From NCBI RefSeq assembly GCF_010093595.1, contig NW_022985444.1, positions 1,124,654-1,188,653 of the forward strand: 64,000 nucleotides of DNA, in the 5' to 3' direction. A program made the position numbers and the translations under genes. Below are positions 24,957-35,541 of this stretch, piece by piece; position 1 is the first letter of the stretch; each line of letters opens with the position of its first letter. Under the pieces are notes generated by a model. It saw nothing but the letters and a program-made list of their open reading frames with translations, did not search any database and was not told where the DNA came from. This stretch comes from Mytilinidion resinicola (Eukaryota > Ascomycota > Dothideomycetes > Mytilinidiales > Mytilinidiaceae).

Positions 24957-24969
24957 TCAAAAGCCTCCC
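24748..24969. repeat. Direct duplication spanning the 3' end of the DUF6604-type gene
   Basis: About 85 bp at 24748-24835 (starting TATCTCACTGCTCGGGCTCC) is repeated in diverged form at 24882-24969 (starting TATCTCACCGCTCGAAATCC). They share TTTGCTCGCT-GA-ACC and -ATCAAAAG/-GTCAAAAG words. The copy on the right includes the stop codon and last codons of the gene ending at 24957; the left copy lies entirely downstream. It is therefore a tandem duplication of the gene's terminus with a 134-bp period. Confidence 0.6.
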
Positions 24970-27293
24970 TCCACAACCGCCTCCATCAGCATCCTCACCA
25001 ATCTCCTCAGCGCTAGACGATACTGCTCGAAAGGCGCCGCCACCCCTCCGGACGCCGCCGAATAATTCGCCTTGAGAACCGAAATCACCAGCGGTGCCCA
25101 CCGCTGACTTTTACACACCTCGAGGCCCCAGAATCCTCCTAAGACATCCAGACCAAGCCCATTAGGTCCGAGTGCCTCAATCGGCACAGAAGCGAGGCGC
25201 GTGAAGAGATTGAGGTACGAGAAATGAAGATGGGGTTCTTCGGCTGCGATGCGGGTGTGGAGGAGCGTAAGGATATCCGTTGGGCTTGGTGATGCCTGAC
25301 TAGATGCGTTGGCGGGTTGGAGTGGGAGTACGTGGCTGATGATTTGGTGCAGGGAGGCGAAGGGGAGGCACTTCTTATCGTCACGGTTGTGGGAGGCTTG
25401 CATGAGCAGCTCCATCAGCGGAGCAGGCTTTATTAGCCGTTTGCGGGTTGGATCGCGCTGTACGCGATCTGTTCGTGAGTCCCTGGCATATGCGAGCAGT
25501 TTCTCTCCATGCGCGATCCTGACTAGGCGGTGGAATTTCTCGGGGTCGTTGGTATCGGGTAGGAGGAGGAAGGCTCGGCCGTGGATGGAGATGAGGGTTT
25601 CCATATCCGCCCATGGGGTGGTGATAAGGCCTGAAAGGCGCCCTGCGTTGTAGAGGTGTGCGAGTGGGACGAGGTCCCAGGTCCCATTCATGAGCTTGAT
25701 CCCGAGGTCATGGATTCTGCTGGAGAATTCAAAGGCCATCTGGCCGCAGATGAGAGGATGGATTCGGAGTAAATGCGGTCCAGGAGTTGGGCTAAGTCCG
25801 AGGCGTGCCTTGACAGCGGTGGTGCTGTAGCATTCGCTGCGCAGGATCCTGTTCACGAGACGAGCGAGACTCAACGGTTCTTTTAGAAAGAGTTGTAACA
25901 TCTCAGGTGGCATTTCTGGAACGCGGTCTATGGCTTGACGTGCGGTGGGCCTATGTCCTTTGAAAGTCTTCAGAAATCCTTCCAGTGAGTCTTGTAATTC
26001 TTTTTCAAGTGGCGTTAGATCCCGTTGAAACCAAGTAGCTTGTAGTCCAAGTGTAGTGCTAATATCCATGTGGATGCGACAAGCAAACACCAGCCAAGAG
26101 GGAATTAGTTTGGTCTTGAACATGTCTAAGATGCCCCTGGTGAGATTATCCGAGTGCCAGATCTTCTGATTCTGTATATCTGGTGAGATTTGGAAAAGCC
26201 ATAGTTCCTGCAGGAGCTCCAGTAGGCACGAATGGCCATCACGTAGGGAATGGCTCTTTCGTTGACCATCATTTCCAAGTCCGTGAAATCTCTGCCACAG
26301 TTTACTCCATTGCCAGCTTCTGGAATCATCAGCGCTACCCTTGATGTTTGTCGTGTAGGTAGACTGCCGTAATATTCGAAAAACATCTCCAAAAGGTAGC
26401 AAATCTGCCTCTTGTTCACCTTTTGTGTCGACCGAGGCTTCGAAGTCCGGCAAGTTTAGAGAAAAATATTTAGCAATCTCGGTGTAATTTGACAACCGAG
26501 GAAAAGTTGCTGCGAGTACGGATTCCTCGAATTGGACGAGCTCAAAGGCGGTATTTGTTGTCATGGAAGCATTCATGAGGCTAGTCCTGCCATCCCGATA
26601 GCCCACCCAAACTTTTTGAAGACGGCTCCTAAGTTCCTCAAGGAGACCGAAAAAGTCAGAAAGTGCGAGCAGAGAGTCATCCGTGTTGTTTTCCCCACTT
26701 CCGGGTGTATCGTAGGAATGCGCGGCTGAGTACTCAGCGTAAGAAATGTCGAGAATGCGATCGCTTACTGGATCTTCCAGTGACCCGAGCTCCCCGTTGG
26801 TTTCAGTGTAATTGTCTTGTGCACCATCAAACGCCAGGACCGGAATCTGTGATTCCACTATTGGTACAGGAGCTCGAGCTTCGAGAATCCGTATTGTATC
26901 CGCCAAGACATTGTTAAAATAGACATGTTTTTCCGTTGCTCGTCGGACTGATTCTATGTGAATCTCGGCGTTTTGCCAACGCGTGGTGAGTTTCCGCCGA
27001 ATTTTCAGAGTGTCATAGAGACATGGCAGAATCCATGGGGGTATCTCGCATTCCGATTTGGCAATGACAGCGGCCTGCGCTAGGTAGTGGTGCGATTTCA
27101 AAGGACGCGCAGTCACGTATTCGATGCTGTTGTAGTCAACAGGCTGCTGCAGGGCCTCCCTGGCCCCATGAAAGTTGTCGAGGTAACGTGAATTGATATG
27201 ATCAACGGTGCCAAGTAACCAGTTGACAGACCTCCGGTTCTCGATCTTAGATTTCCAATAGATGCTGAACGGTGGGAGTGACATATGGTACAA
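24957..27293 (-). CDS. Large uncharacterised protein, probable DUF6604 family
   Basis: A single 778-codon frame without introns. The N-terminus (IYWKSKIENRRSVNWLLGTV) has the Tyr-Lys then 'V.WL' pattern that opens the fungal DUF6604 proteins, which are long, mostly helical and of unknown function. The rest is a mixed helical protein without membrane segments or catalytic motifs that I recognise. Two start candidates exist, ATG at 27293 and ATG three codons later; I cannot separate them. There is no sign of decay over more than 2.3 kb, so the gene is likely functional. Upstream lies a GTG microsatellite; downstream its last codons are duplicated. Confidence 0.7.
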   Translation of the reverse strand: MYHMSLPPFSIYWKSKIENRRSVNWLLGTVDHINSRYLDNFHGAREALQQPVDYNSIEYVTARPLKSHHYLAQAAVIAKSECEIPPWILPCLYDTLKIRRKLTTRWQNAEIHIESVRRATEKHVYFNNVLADTIRILEARAPVPIVESQIPVLAFDGAQDNYTETNGELGSLEDPVSDRILDISYAEYSAAHSYDTPGSGENNTDDSLLALSDFFGLLEELRSRLQKVWVGYRDGRTSLMNASMTTNTAFELVQFEESVLAATFPRLSNYTEIAKYFSLNLPDFEASVDTKGEQEADLLPFGDVFRILRQSTYTTNIKGSADDSRSWQWSKLWQRFHGLGNDGQRKSHSLRDGHSCLLELLQELWLFQISPDIQNQKIWHSDNLTRGILDMFKTKLIPSWLVFACRIHMDISTTLGLQATWFQRDLTPLEKELQDSLEGFLKTFKGHRPTARQAIDRVPEMPPEMLQLFLKEPLSLARLVNRILRSECYSTTAVKARLGLSPTPGPHLLRIHPLICGQMAFEFSSRIHDLGIKLMNGTWDLVPLAHLYNAGRLSGLITTPWADMETLISIHGRAFLLLPDTNDPEKFHRLVRIAHGEKLLAYARDSRTDRVQRDPTRKRLIKPAPLMELLMQASHNRDDKKCLPFASLHQIISHVLPLQPANASSQASPSPTDILTLLHTRIAAEEPHLHFSYLNLFTRLASVPIEALGPNGLGLDVLGGFWGLEVCKSQRWAPLVISVLKANYSAASGGVAAPFEQYRLALRRLVRMLMEAVVEGGF

Positions 27294-27870
27294 TGTATGC
27301 CGTTTACATAAAATATGTGATAAGAATATAGATCACCAGAGGTAGTGGTGGTGGTGGTGGTTTGTTAATTAGTGCATGCTAAGCAATAGTAGTTCAGGCT
27401 CAAAACATGCCGGGGAACGGTATTTAATGGGTTTCCATGGCACATGGTTCTCGTGACGCTTACGTGCCATGGTTGATGTTAATTTGCGGACTAACCGAGG
27501 GGCAAGGAACACAACCTAAGGACGAAGCCACTGCAATTGCAATATCCGGAAAAGAATGTCATTGGACAGAAGGGATATATAGGTGAAAAGATAACAATTC
27601 CAACTATATTTGAAAAAGTCGAAAGAGTACCGGGACCGACCGCTCCAAACCATATCTGACTAAAACAAGGGAGTCCCTACCCGAGGAGCCCATGCCGCAG
27701 AATGATTAAGAAAGAAACGTGAGCTAAGGAAGATGAAGGACAATCGCGAGCATGCTAACGAATCAATATATGGGAATCGAAGTTGAGGAGTAGTAACAGA
27801 CGCTGACAGCGATGAAATTAGACCGAATCTTGATAGAAAATGATCCTGATGCCAGGAGAACACGGAAAAC
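27294..27870. other. Intergenic with (GTG)n microsatellite
   Basis: This is the upstream region of the DUF6604-type gene and the 3' flank of the glutathione transferase gene. A (GTG)n tract lies at 27345-27361. Nothing else is recognised. Confidence 0.5.
27345..27361. repeat. (GTG)n microsatellite
   Basis: Five to six GTG units lie about 50-70 bp upstream of the DUF6604-type start codon. Confidence 0.85.
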
Positions 27871-29003
27871 TCATAGAGGCATAATATAAGGCAAAGGCCC
27901 GGCGGGAACAATCGCATGCGGGCCCCCAAAAGCCCTGGTGTATCCACCCTTGATCTGAGCGGGATTAGCCCAAACATTTTGTAACAAGCAAAGACTCAGG
28001 AACTTACGATATCAAACTTTGTCGTATTCTTGAAGGCACCTCCCTTTGTCCTATCACTCTCGTCCCAATACAGTCGTCTTAACCAAGCGTGCAGATTTGG
28101 GTAATCTTGGCGGATCATTTTGACGTTACACTTGAAGATTGTGTAGTATGCACAATCGAAGCGAACAATTGACGTGAAGAGACGGATGTCGGGTTCCGTG
28201 ATATGCTCACCAAACAAATATGGCGAATGCCCGGGCTCTCCGAGGTACACTTCCAGCCGGTCAAGGGCATTGAACAGTTTCCAGACATTTTCGTCATACA
28301 CCTGCTGCGAAGTAGCAAAGCCGATCCGGTAGACTCCGTTGTTGACCGTGTCAAACACCCAGTTGTTGAAGGCATCAATCTCCTTGATCAGGTGTGGCGG
28401 CCGAAATCCTCCGTCTTGTTTGTTGCTCTCGCGGTCTTGGAGAGGCAGGAATTCGTCGAAGGCGTAGTATAGAAAGCTTATGATGTCACTGCTCTCGTTG
28501 TTCACAATCGTTTCTTATATCACTGTCAGCCAATCGAGCATGCAAACTGGCAAAAGATGGCTGACCATTTTTGAGATCCCAAAGTACTGGAACTGTGATT
28601 CTCCCGTTGTAGTGCGGTTCGGCTCTGAGATAGAGGTCCCGCAGATACTTGACTCCATAATATGGATCTCTATCTGGGCCTCGTACTCCTGTGAACTCCC
28701 AGCCCCTCACTGGATCTTTGCCGTCCAGCTCAACCAGGCCGATGATGTTATCCAGTCCCTTCAGCGCGCGAACTATCAAAGCTCTTTGTGCCCATGGACA
28801 TCCATAATGAAAATAAAGGACATATCGGTCCCTTTCTGCCGGGAATTGCTCGGAAGGAATAGTATGTCGAAAGGTGATTGCAGGGCGGTGGTGAGCGGTG
28901 TCGCCGTTTGCGGATCGTCTGGGGCTGCTGGTCTGGAATATCAATAAGCATGTGTAATAGAATAGACATATAGAGGACTTTGGCATACTGAGTGTACCGT
29001 CAT
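27871..29003 (-). CDS. Omega-class/Ecm4-type glutathione S-transferase
   Basis: This protein is similar to the fungal Ecm4/GTO enzymes, which use a catalytic cysteine to reduce glutathionyl conjugates in the cytosol. The Cys motif YFHYGCPWAQRALIVRALKG is clear. Exons: 28932-28566, 28513-28008 and 27954-27871. The last is short and recovers the conserved tail GGPHAIVPAGPLPYIMPL through a canonical GTAAGT/CTAAT/CAG intron. For the start I favour ATG at 29003 with a 6-nt first exon (29003-28998) spliced to 28932, giving 320 aa. The alternative is ATG at 28986 with no first intron, giving 336 aa and a hydrophobic N-terminus unusual for this family. Further family blocks are LWDLKNETIVNNESSDII and HITEPDIRLFTSIVRFDCAYY. 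Its function could be GSH-lyase or glutathionyl-quinone reductase. Confidence 0.88.
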
Positions 29004-31316
29004 TGCTCTGATTCGTCGGTCTGACCTCCTTTGTTCCTGTGTTAGTAGTCCACGAAGATCGCAGGGTCAGTCTTTATAGGTCTTCCATGCGCAATACGAC
29101 ATGTGTGCGGCGATATCATGGACAAAGGTCCCCGCTTCATGATTACAAAACAATCGAAACACGGCAGCAGCGCCATTCCTGATTACTCGTTAGTGTCCGC
29201 GGCGCATTCCTAATGCGATCCACCGCTCGGGGGCCCGAATTGCACTCTGGTATTCGCCTCGCGGAATCATGCCTGACATATAGAGGGTGGGGAGACGCGG
29301 ATCGGATTTGAATGGAGAGGCGACAGCCTTATTAATCCAAAGCTGCAGGGGCTGGCGCCCTAGTTAATCCTGCCAAGGACTGACTAACGTGATGACGGAC
29401 CGATCCAAAGTCCGCGAGACCTCCAACGTTGGGTCATTGCTGTCAAGACCACAGGAAAACACACAATTTGCAACGGCGCTGCAAAATTATCTCTCTGTTC
29501 TCATCGGCATTTCTTCCATCGGAACACCTCCGCAGGTCCACGAGGACATTGCAAGAATGTGAATACAACCTTAGGAAGCCCCATAGCCGTCATCAATCCG
29601 ATTAGAGAGATAATCAAGCTTCAAACCTGCACCTCGAGAACTATCTCTAGCACTGGCTAGCATGGCAAGGTCGAGCTCATGCCCGAGCTCCCCTTTCAGC
29701 GGCTATTCCCAAAATCTTACGATATGCGGCTTCAGGTTGAAGGGCCTTGAACTTTTCAGTGTCAACTCCCTCTATTCACAAGCCAATATCAAAATCAAAT
29801 CAACCGCAAGTGGGAAAGCCCGATTCCAGGGTTGAATACCCAAGGAGGGCCACGTTAGACTCTTCACACCACCAGTAGGCGCGCTGGCCAGGGGCTCTAG
29901 CCATATTATATTTAACGCGGTTTGATTGACGCTGGAAGATACCACGGCGTCTAGGCCTCGCCCAGCCGAGTTGGTGCCGGTGAAGGTGTTCCAGCTCAGA
30001 CATACACTTTTATTTGTGTTATTCGTACGCCCATATCCCGCTAATTAGACACACAGACCTACTATTGAAACACAGATGCGCTGTCATCTCTTGTAGTGGA
30101 CCACCTCATACGAGAAAATTCCCCGACACGGTATCAATATACTAATCACTCCCAGAGCGAGTCGAGCCCCCACCAAAGCGCAGAACAAAATGACAAAACA
30201 GTTCGGACACCCTACTACCACTGCGCTACCATACAATGGAGTCGCAATCTTTTATGGGATCGTGGAATGCCGTACGTCTGTCTCTATAGGTTAGTATTGG
30301 AGGACTTCAAAGATAGCATAAAATATAAGGATACCCAGGTAGTCGGGCCACGATCCTGCGTTTGCTGCGGTCTTGGCGGAGATTTACACGCAACCGAAAG
30401 ACACCACCATCAGACACACGAGGCAAGTCAATCGACGCTGTCGCTGCTACAGTCTCAAGAAATAACGTGCTAGATCTTTTCTCTTCTGTGTTAGGGTCTT
30501 GGTGGCTAGAAACTCTGACTTGCGCCGCGCTCCACGATTCATCTACCCGCTACCCATTCCCTCTCTCATACGTAGTCTAATGGACATATCCTGCTGCTAG
30601 CAACGCTTCGAGCGGCATCTGGCCTCTTGTGACGCACTCTCATGCAATATCGCAAGCCCCTGCACCCTCGGCGCCCTCGGCCTGCAGCATAGTTACCCAG
30701 CGCCTGAATGCACTGCAAAATCTTACCACCACCTCACCGATTCTCACTTCGTAGTAGGTAGTATTGCTGCGGTATTGGTATGAGGCTGTTCCATGCCAGA
30801 CGCCCCTTATCCTCTCCTACTAATGCCATGGCAATGTTACCTACGACAGAGTCCCGCTCCATCAGCAAGATGACCTCCAAGTAACTGCGTTAGACGTCAC
30901 CCACCACCTAAGTCGTCAGACGAACGCCGCTCTCCGCGGAGGTGGTAGTGCAGAGCAACTAAACCCCAACGCACGAGCACTGCACCCGCTGTGGTGGTAG
31001 ATAGAGACGTCGCCTGATCCTGACACTCTTTCTAGGTAGCGAGGGTCCTATGGGAGAGCTCCTCGCAGCGAGCGCTGGTGGTCCGACGAGACCAGCCGCA
31101 GGAGGGAGGGCGCGTATGGAGCGACAGTGGGGTAGTCAGGAGGCACAGCTGGCAGTATTGTGATGCGTTTCCCGGATTCGGTAGCACACATTTCTGATAA
31201 GTAATCACCATCATCGGCACCGGCACTACTCGTACACACCCATCTGCAAATCTCGCGCATACAATCCCCACTCGATACTTCCCCCCCGCAATCGTTCCCG
31301 TGTCGTCACCTCGCTT
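29004..31316. other. Gene-poor stretch, no supported feature
   Basis: This is 2.3 kb between the glutathione transferase start and the SEC8 stop. Open frames (for example 30096-30473 plus, 31032-31271 minus) are short and show no family pattern or splice support. I looked for tRNA B-box sequences and terminal repeats and found none. It may contain a decayed element, but nothing can be named. Confidence 0.4.
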
Positions 31317-34300
31317 TTAATTCGCCCACATAACCTCACTCAGCTGCAACAAACAATCCCCCTCTGCGCGCTTCGCCTGCATCGCCACCTCGCGCCGTTC
31401 GCTCCCCAGCGCCTCCGAGTAGCACAGCTCGACCAGCCCCTTCAGTTCCTCGTAACTATACCCTAGCTCTTCGTTGTTTGTCTCCTTCGCACGCTTGATG
31501 ATCGCGTCCGGCCCCGCGGTGAAGAAGTCGAAGTAGGCGGCGGAGCGGGGTAGGAGGGCGAGAGCCTCGATGTTCTTCAGGTTTTGCTGGAGGACTAGGA
31601 TGTTGAGCTGCATGCGGCCGCAGCCGGCGGCGTTCATGCGCTTGATGTTGTGAGAGGAGAGGTGTAGAAGCGCCGTATCCATTAAGGTGGCGAGGTGGGT
31701 GGTTATGAGGCTAGTGGTTTGTGGTTAGGGGTTTTTTGCTTTTTACCAGGGAAGGGAAGGGAGGGAGTGGCGTACAGGTGTTGCGTATCGGGCAAGTGGT
31801 TGGAAACCTCCTCATCGAATACGACGAGGTCGCCGTTCAGACTGATTATGTCGGGGTCGGGGTCGTTGACGACTTGTTCGAGGAGGTAGTCTTCTTTGAT
31901 GGAGAGGCGGAGCTGGTGTAGGACGCGGCAGCGGATTTCAAGGTGCAGACAGCGCAGGACTGTTGCGGCGAGCTGTTGGTAAGAGTTCACGACGCTGTCG
32001 AATTCACTGTAAGGAGTTAATGTTGCGCTTCGAGTGAAAATAGGGTATTGCGTACGTTGCGGTTTCTTCATTGAGGGGAAGGTAGACGGCTGCTCCTTCG
32101 GAGCGAGGCTCGGTTGACTGGACCATTGTCCAGCGTCGATTGTGCTTGGGTTTGCCAGACTCTCGCCGTGAAGAGTCGGTGGCTCGGTCGCTGATTAGTC
32201 GTAAGTGGGCGACCTTGCTTGCTAGCCACTTCATGCTGGTGTGTAGTAAACAAAGGCTAGCAATGTTTTTCCTATCCAGGATCAGATCGTATTCCTCGAG
32301 CGGTTCTGTGTCCGTCTCAGAAATAAGGAGAGAGATTTCCTTCTCCAGACGTTCCTGGGTAGGAACAGAGAACAGAGAGGAGACTATCTCTGAAAGTTCT
32401 CCATTCTCTGCAAATGATGCGGACGCCTTGAGTCGCCTTCCTGTTTGCGCCTTGGCCTGACTTCTAGTGACCAAGGCTTTGTACCAGCCGCAGCACTTGT
32501 CATAATATGTGACCATTTGAGTGATGATCAGTTGGCTGAAGGCTTGATCATGAGGCAGATTGTCCAGCATTTTGCAGAAGGCGGTAATCAGCGCGAAGAA
32601 TTTGATAGCACCCTTTGGAATTTAGTAGTGTTTCATCGTGTCGAGAAAGTTTTTTGATAGGTACCTGGAAGATCGGCTTCTTTGAGTGTTGTGCCCAATG
32701 TCCTTCCTGCTGGAAGGCGTCTAGCTCGATGAAGGTTTGTGCGCATAGATCGACAAGCGTCTCATCTAGTTGCGGGTGGAATACGTTCACCAGGAAGTCA
32801 TCTAAGAATGATGTCAAAGTACTCATGACTATGTCTGAGCTCGGTGGGACAACTTCCTTCAGGCGATTGAGGAAGTCTAGAGACGGAGGAAGAAGAATTC
32901 CCATGTTGAAAACGCTCGGCTCAACGAGCAATTTGTGCCCTGTAGCACTGCCATCATGCATCGTACTGTTATTAGCGTCAGAGATCCCGTCTGGCCTTTT
33001 CGAATCAGATACCAGCCCAGGAACGGAAGACTTCAGAATGAACTCAAGATCATCTCTTTCCGTAGCCAGCTCCGTCGACTTGACGTCCATGTCGGATAGT
33101 TTAAACATCCTCTTTGACCGATCACGTGGATTCTTCTGAAAAACACTGCCACTAGAAGTCTGGCCTTGGCCAGATCGGTAGGCAAGATCTCCATCCGTTG
33201 CGAGATAGTCATGCAGAAGAGAGCGCATCTAGTTGGTCAGGTAAGCAACAGCCTCTCCCGTCAGAGTGGCACACATACCTCGCTTTGGTAAAGCTTCCAC
33301 AGTTCCTTGAAGCCTCTCGTCAAGGTACCGGCATCGTGGAATCCTTCGCGGCGTGATATTCCAGCTACAACATCATGAACAACGCGATGGCCCTCTGCGA
33401 TAGCTTCGAACCTTGCATATAATGTCCAAAGAAGATCATTCAGCAACGTTGTTCGGGCCGTATCGCTCTCGATGATGACATCTGCCTTCCCACGGGCCTT
33501 GTTCGCATATGCACGAAGTGTGCTTGGGTGACGCTGTGCGACTTCGTTGTTCGATTTCTCTACGACCTTGAATAATTCAACGGGCAAGCGTTGTTCAATG
33601 GTGTCGATCGCAATTTCAAGGCGATTCATCTTGTTCAACGCTTCTACTATGAGTTGGATATAATGAAAGGTATCAGCTTCGGGGTTGCGCGATGAATCGT
33701 CTGTCATCTGTTGAGCATCAGCTAGCGCTCATGGTAGAAGGCGAGATTGTACAAACTGCCGCAGAGGTGTCCAAAGCGTCGAGAAAGTTATAGAGGGACC
33801 GGCCTTGCGAATCTAAAGCATGTTAGCCTTTAGACCAGGGTACTAGAGAGCGTCCGTACCAATAATGGGGGCCCCGCTGGCCGATTCCGTCTTGGCTTGG
33901 TTGTGTGAGTAGACCTTCCAGCGGTCTTCACAGTATGGCGATTTGAGGTAGAGGTGGCTGTGCAGCTCTTCAATCAAGATATCGGTCAAAGACTACTATA
34001 TGTTAGTGAAGTCTTATCTTCGTTCTTAGAAGCAGACGTACATGTTCTTGATTGCTAAGATATATACGTAGGTCACTGAGTGCCCCGATGCCCTCCATCT
34101 CTGACTTGCGAATCATTTTTAAAGCATCCTGTAAGATCTCTACGGCTGTGAGGAATCGCTTTTCTGATATTCGGGCCTCCAGTTTCCCGGGAACAACTTG
34201 TAATTGCTCACTATGGGTTGTCAGCGCCCGTTCGGAAGGTCTTCAGTCTGGAAAGGAGGACGTGCATTGTGTTCAGCACCTGTATCATGCCATCGTAATT

Positions 34301-35118
34301 TTGAGACGAGGTCGCATAGTCCTTCAGCTCTGGCTTCGTCGTCGACAAGTGCGACTTGGCCTGGATGAGGGAGGCTTTGAGGGTTCTAACGCGAGTTTGT
34401 GACATCTGCAGGCTCGACTGAATCTTATGGAATGTGCCGATGGAGCTGTTGAAGCCCTGATGATGCTCTGAGTTGACTGGTTAGCCACCAATCCGGGCGC
34501 AGGGGAAACTCAATTACCATTCACTATTGCCTTCAATGAGCTTTGCAGCCGTTGATGTGTCTCCCGAAACATGTCGTATCGGCTAGCAAGACCAAGGGAG
34601 CTGGAGTCAAGCAACTTGAGGGAGATCTGCACAGGCACGCATTTGTCGTCGGTCATGAACTCCCAGTCTCGTTTTATATACTCTAGGACGTCTGATACCT
34701 ATTAGTATCGCTAGATCAAGGCAGAGAGCAGTTCGCCCTTGAAGTCCGGGCTTGACCTCAGCACAGGCTGTCGATAGCAGCATCACTGACCCTGAATCTG
34801 CTGGTCAGCCGAACGGCCACCGCCTGGACGACTCCTGCTCCGACTGCGATTGCCCCATTGCCTGTCCCCGCTCCTTCGATGTGCTTGGGTCCGCTCCAGG
34901 CTGGTTGGCCTGGCCACAGCAGGGTCCTCCGGGGAAGGGTTACGGTTGAAGCCCCCGTAGCCACCAGCACGTCGGTCTCGATTCTGATCGGGTCTATTCT
35001 GGGGAGGCGCCTCGCTGTCTGGCTGCTCGTACTGTCTAGCAGTGCCCTCATCGTAGTATCCGTTCGTGTATCCTCCCGAGCCATTGGCGCCAGGCCGGTG
35101 TGGAGGGCGTCGTGACAT
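31317..35118 (-). CDS. SEC8: Exocyst complex component Sec8
   Basis: Sec8 is a rod-shaped subunit of the exocyst, which tethers secretory vesicles at growing hyphal tips and septa. Eleven exons fit: 35118-34791, 34691-34518, 34467-34266, 34210-34042, 33992-33860, 33812-33757, 33707-33279, 33228-32665, 32612-32056, 32006-31776 and 31710-31317, for 1078 aa. The N-terminus is a disordered Gly/Arg/Ser tail, then the Sec8 N-terminal helix block (SDVLEYIKRDWEFMTDDKC, SSLKAIVNEHHQGFNSSI, KPELKDYATSSQNYDGMIQ). The C-terminus has the well conserved MNAAGCGRMQLNILVLQQNL. Intron 3 (34265-34211) is best read as GC-AG: it starts GCACGT, has CTGAC before the acceptor, and restores the family text IEQLQVVPGKLEARISEKRF. 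All other introns are GT-AG. It shares a 423-bp divergent promoter region with CTR9. Confidence 0.93.
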
Positions 35119-35541
35119 GGTGTTGCTGTCAGCGGTTGTCGCAAAGTCTGAGAGATAGCACCGGGCAGCTCATATTGCGCAGCTACGTAGCCTGCTTCCA
35201 ATCGTTTTCTGCTATCGCAGTCGGTGGTGCGCGGTAATCGTCTTTAATTTCTGAACAGCTGTACTGAAGCTGCGGTCATGTTACTCGCGTTGCGGGAGTC
35301 TGCTGCAAACCAGGCAAACACCGCACAATGGGCCGACGATCTGCCGGCTTGGCAGCATGTTTGGAGGTCGCGATGCATTTCACCTCACTTTCTTTCTCTC
35401 TTTGAACCTCAATTCCACCGCCTTCACGCCAGACGCTCCGGCATGAGAGAGCGCCTCACGATCCTTTAGGGGCTATTGTTGCCTCTCGCTCACCACCACT
35501 CCATCTCCAGCCTTGCCTGCGCCAGCTGCGACAGCTCCACC
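35119..35541. promoter_or_regulatory. Divergent promoter region, SEC8 / CTR9
   Basis: The 423 bp between the two start codons must hold both promoters. There is no TATA box at a consistent distance from either start; pyrimidine-rich stretches precede the CTR9 ATG. The CTR9 start at 35542 sits in a good context (CCACCATGG). Confidence 0.6.

Noticed and set aside
27996..28013. Glutathione transferase ending at the stop after KFDIVSS
   Set aside because: A GTAAGT donor at this point and a canonical 53-nt intron lead to a short last exon that restores the conserved C-terminal tail.
29004..31316. Possible transposon in the gene-poor 2.3-kb stretch
   Set aside because: No transposase-like frame, terminal inverted repeats, LTR pair or target-site duplication could be found by eye.
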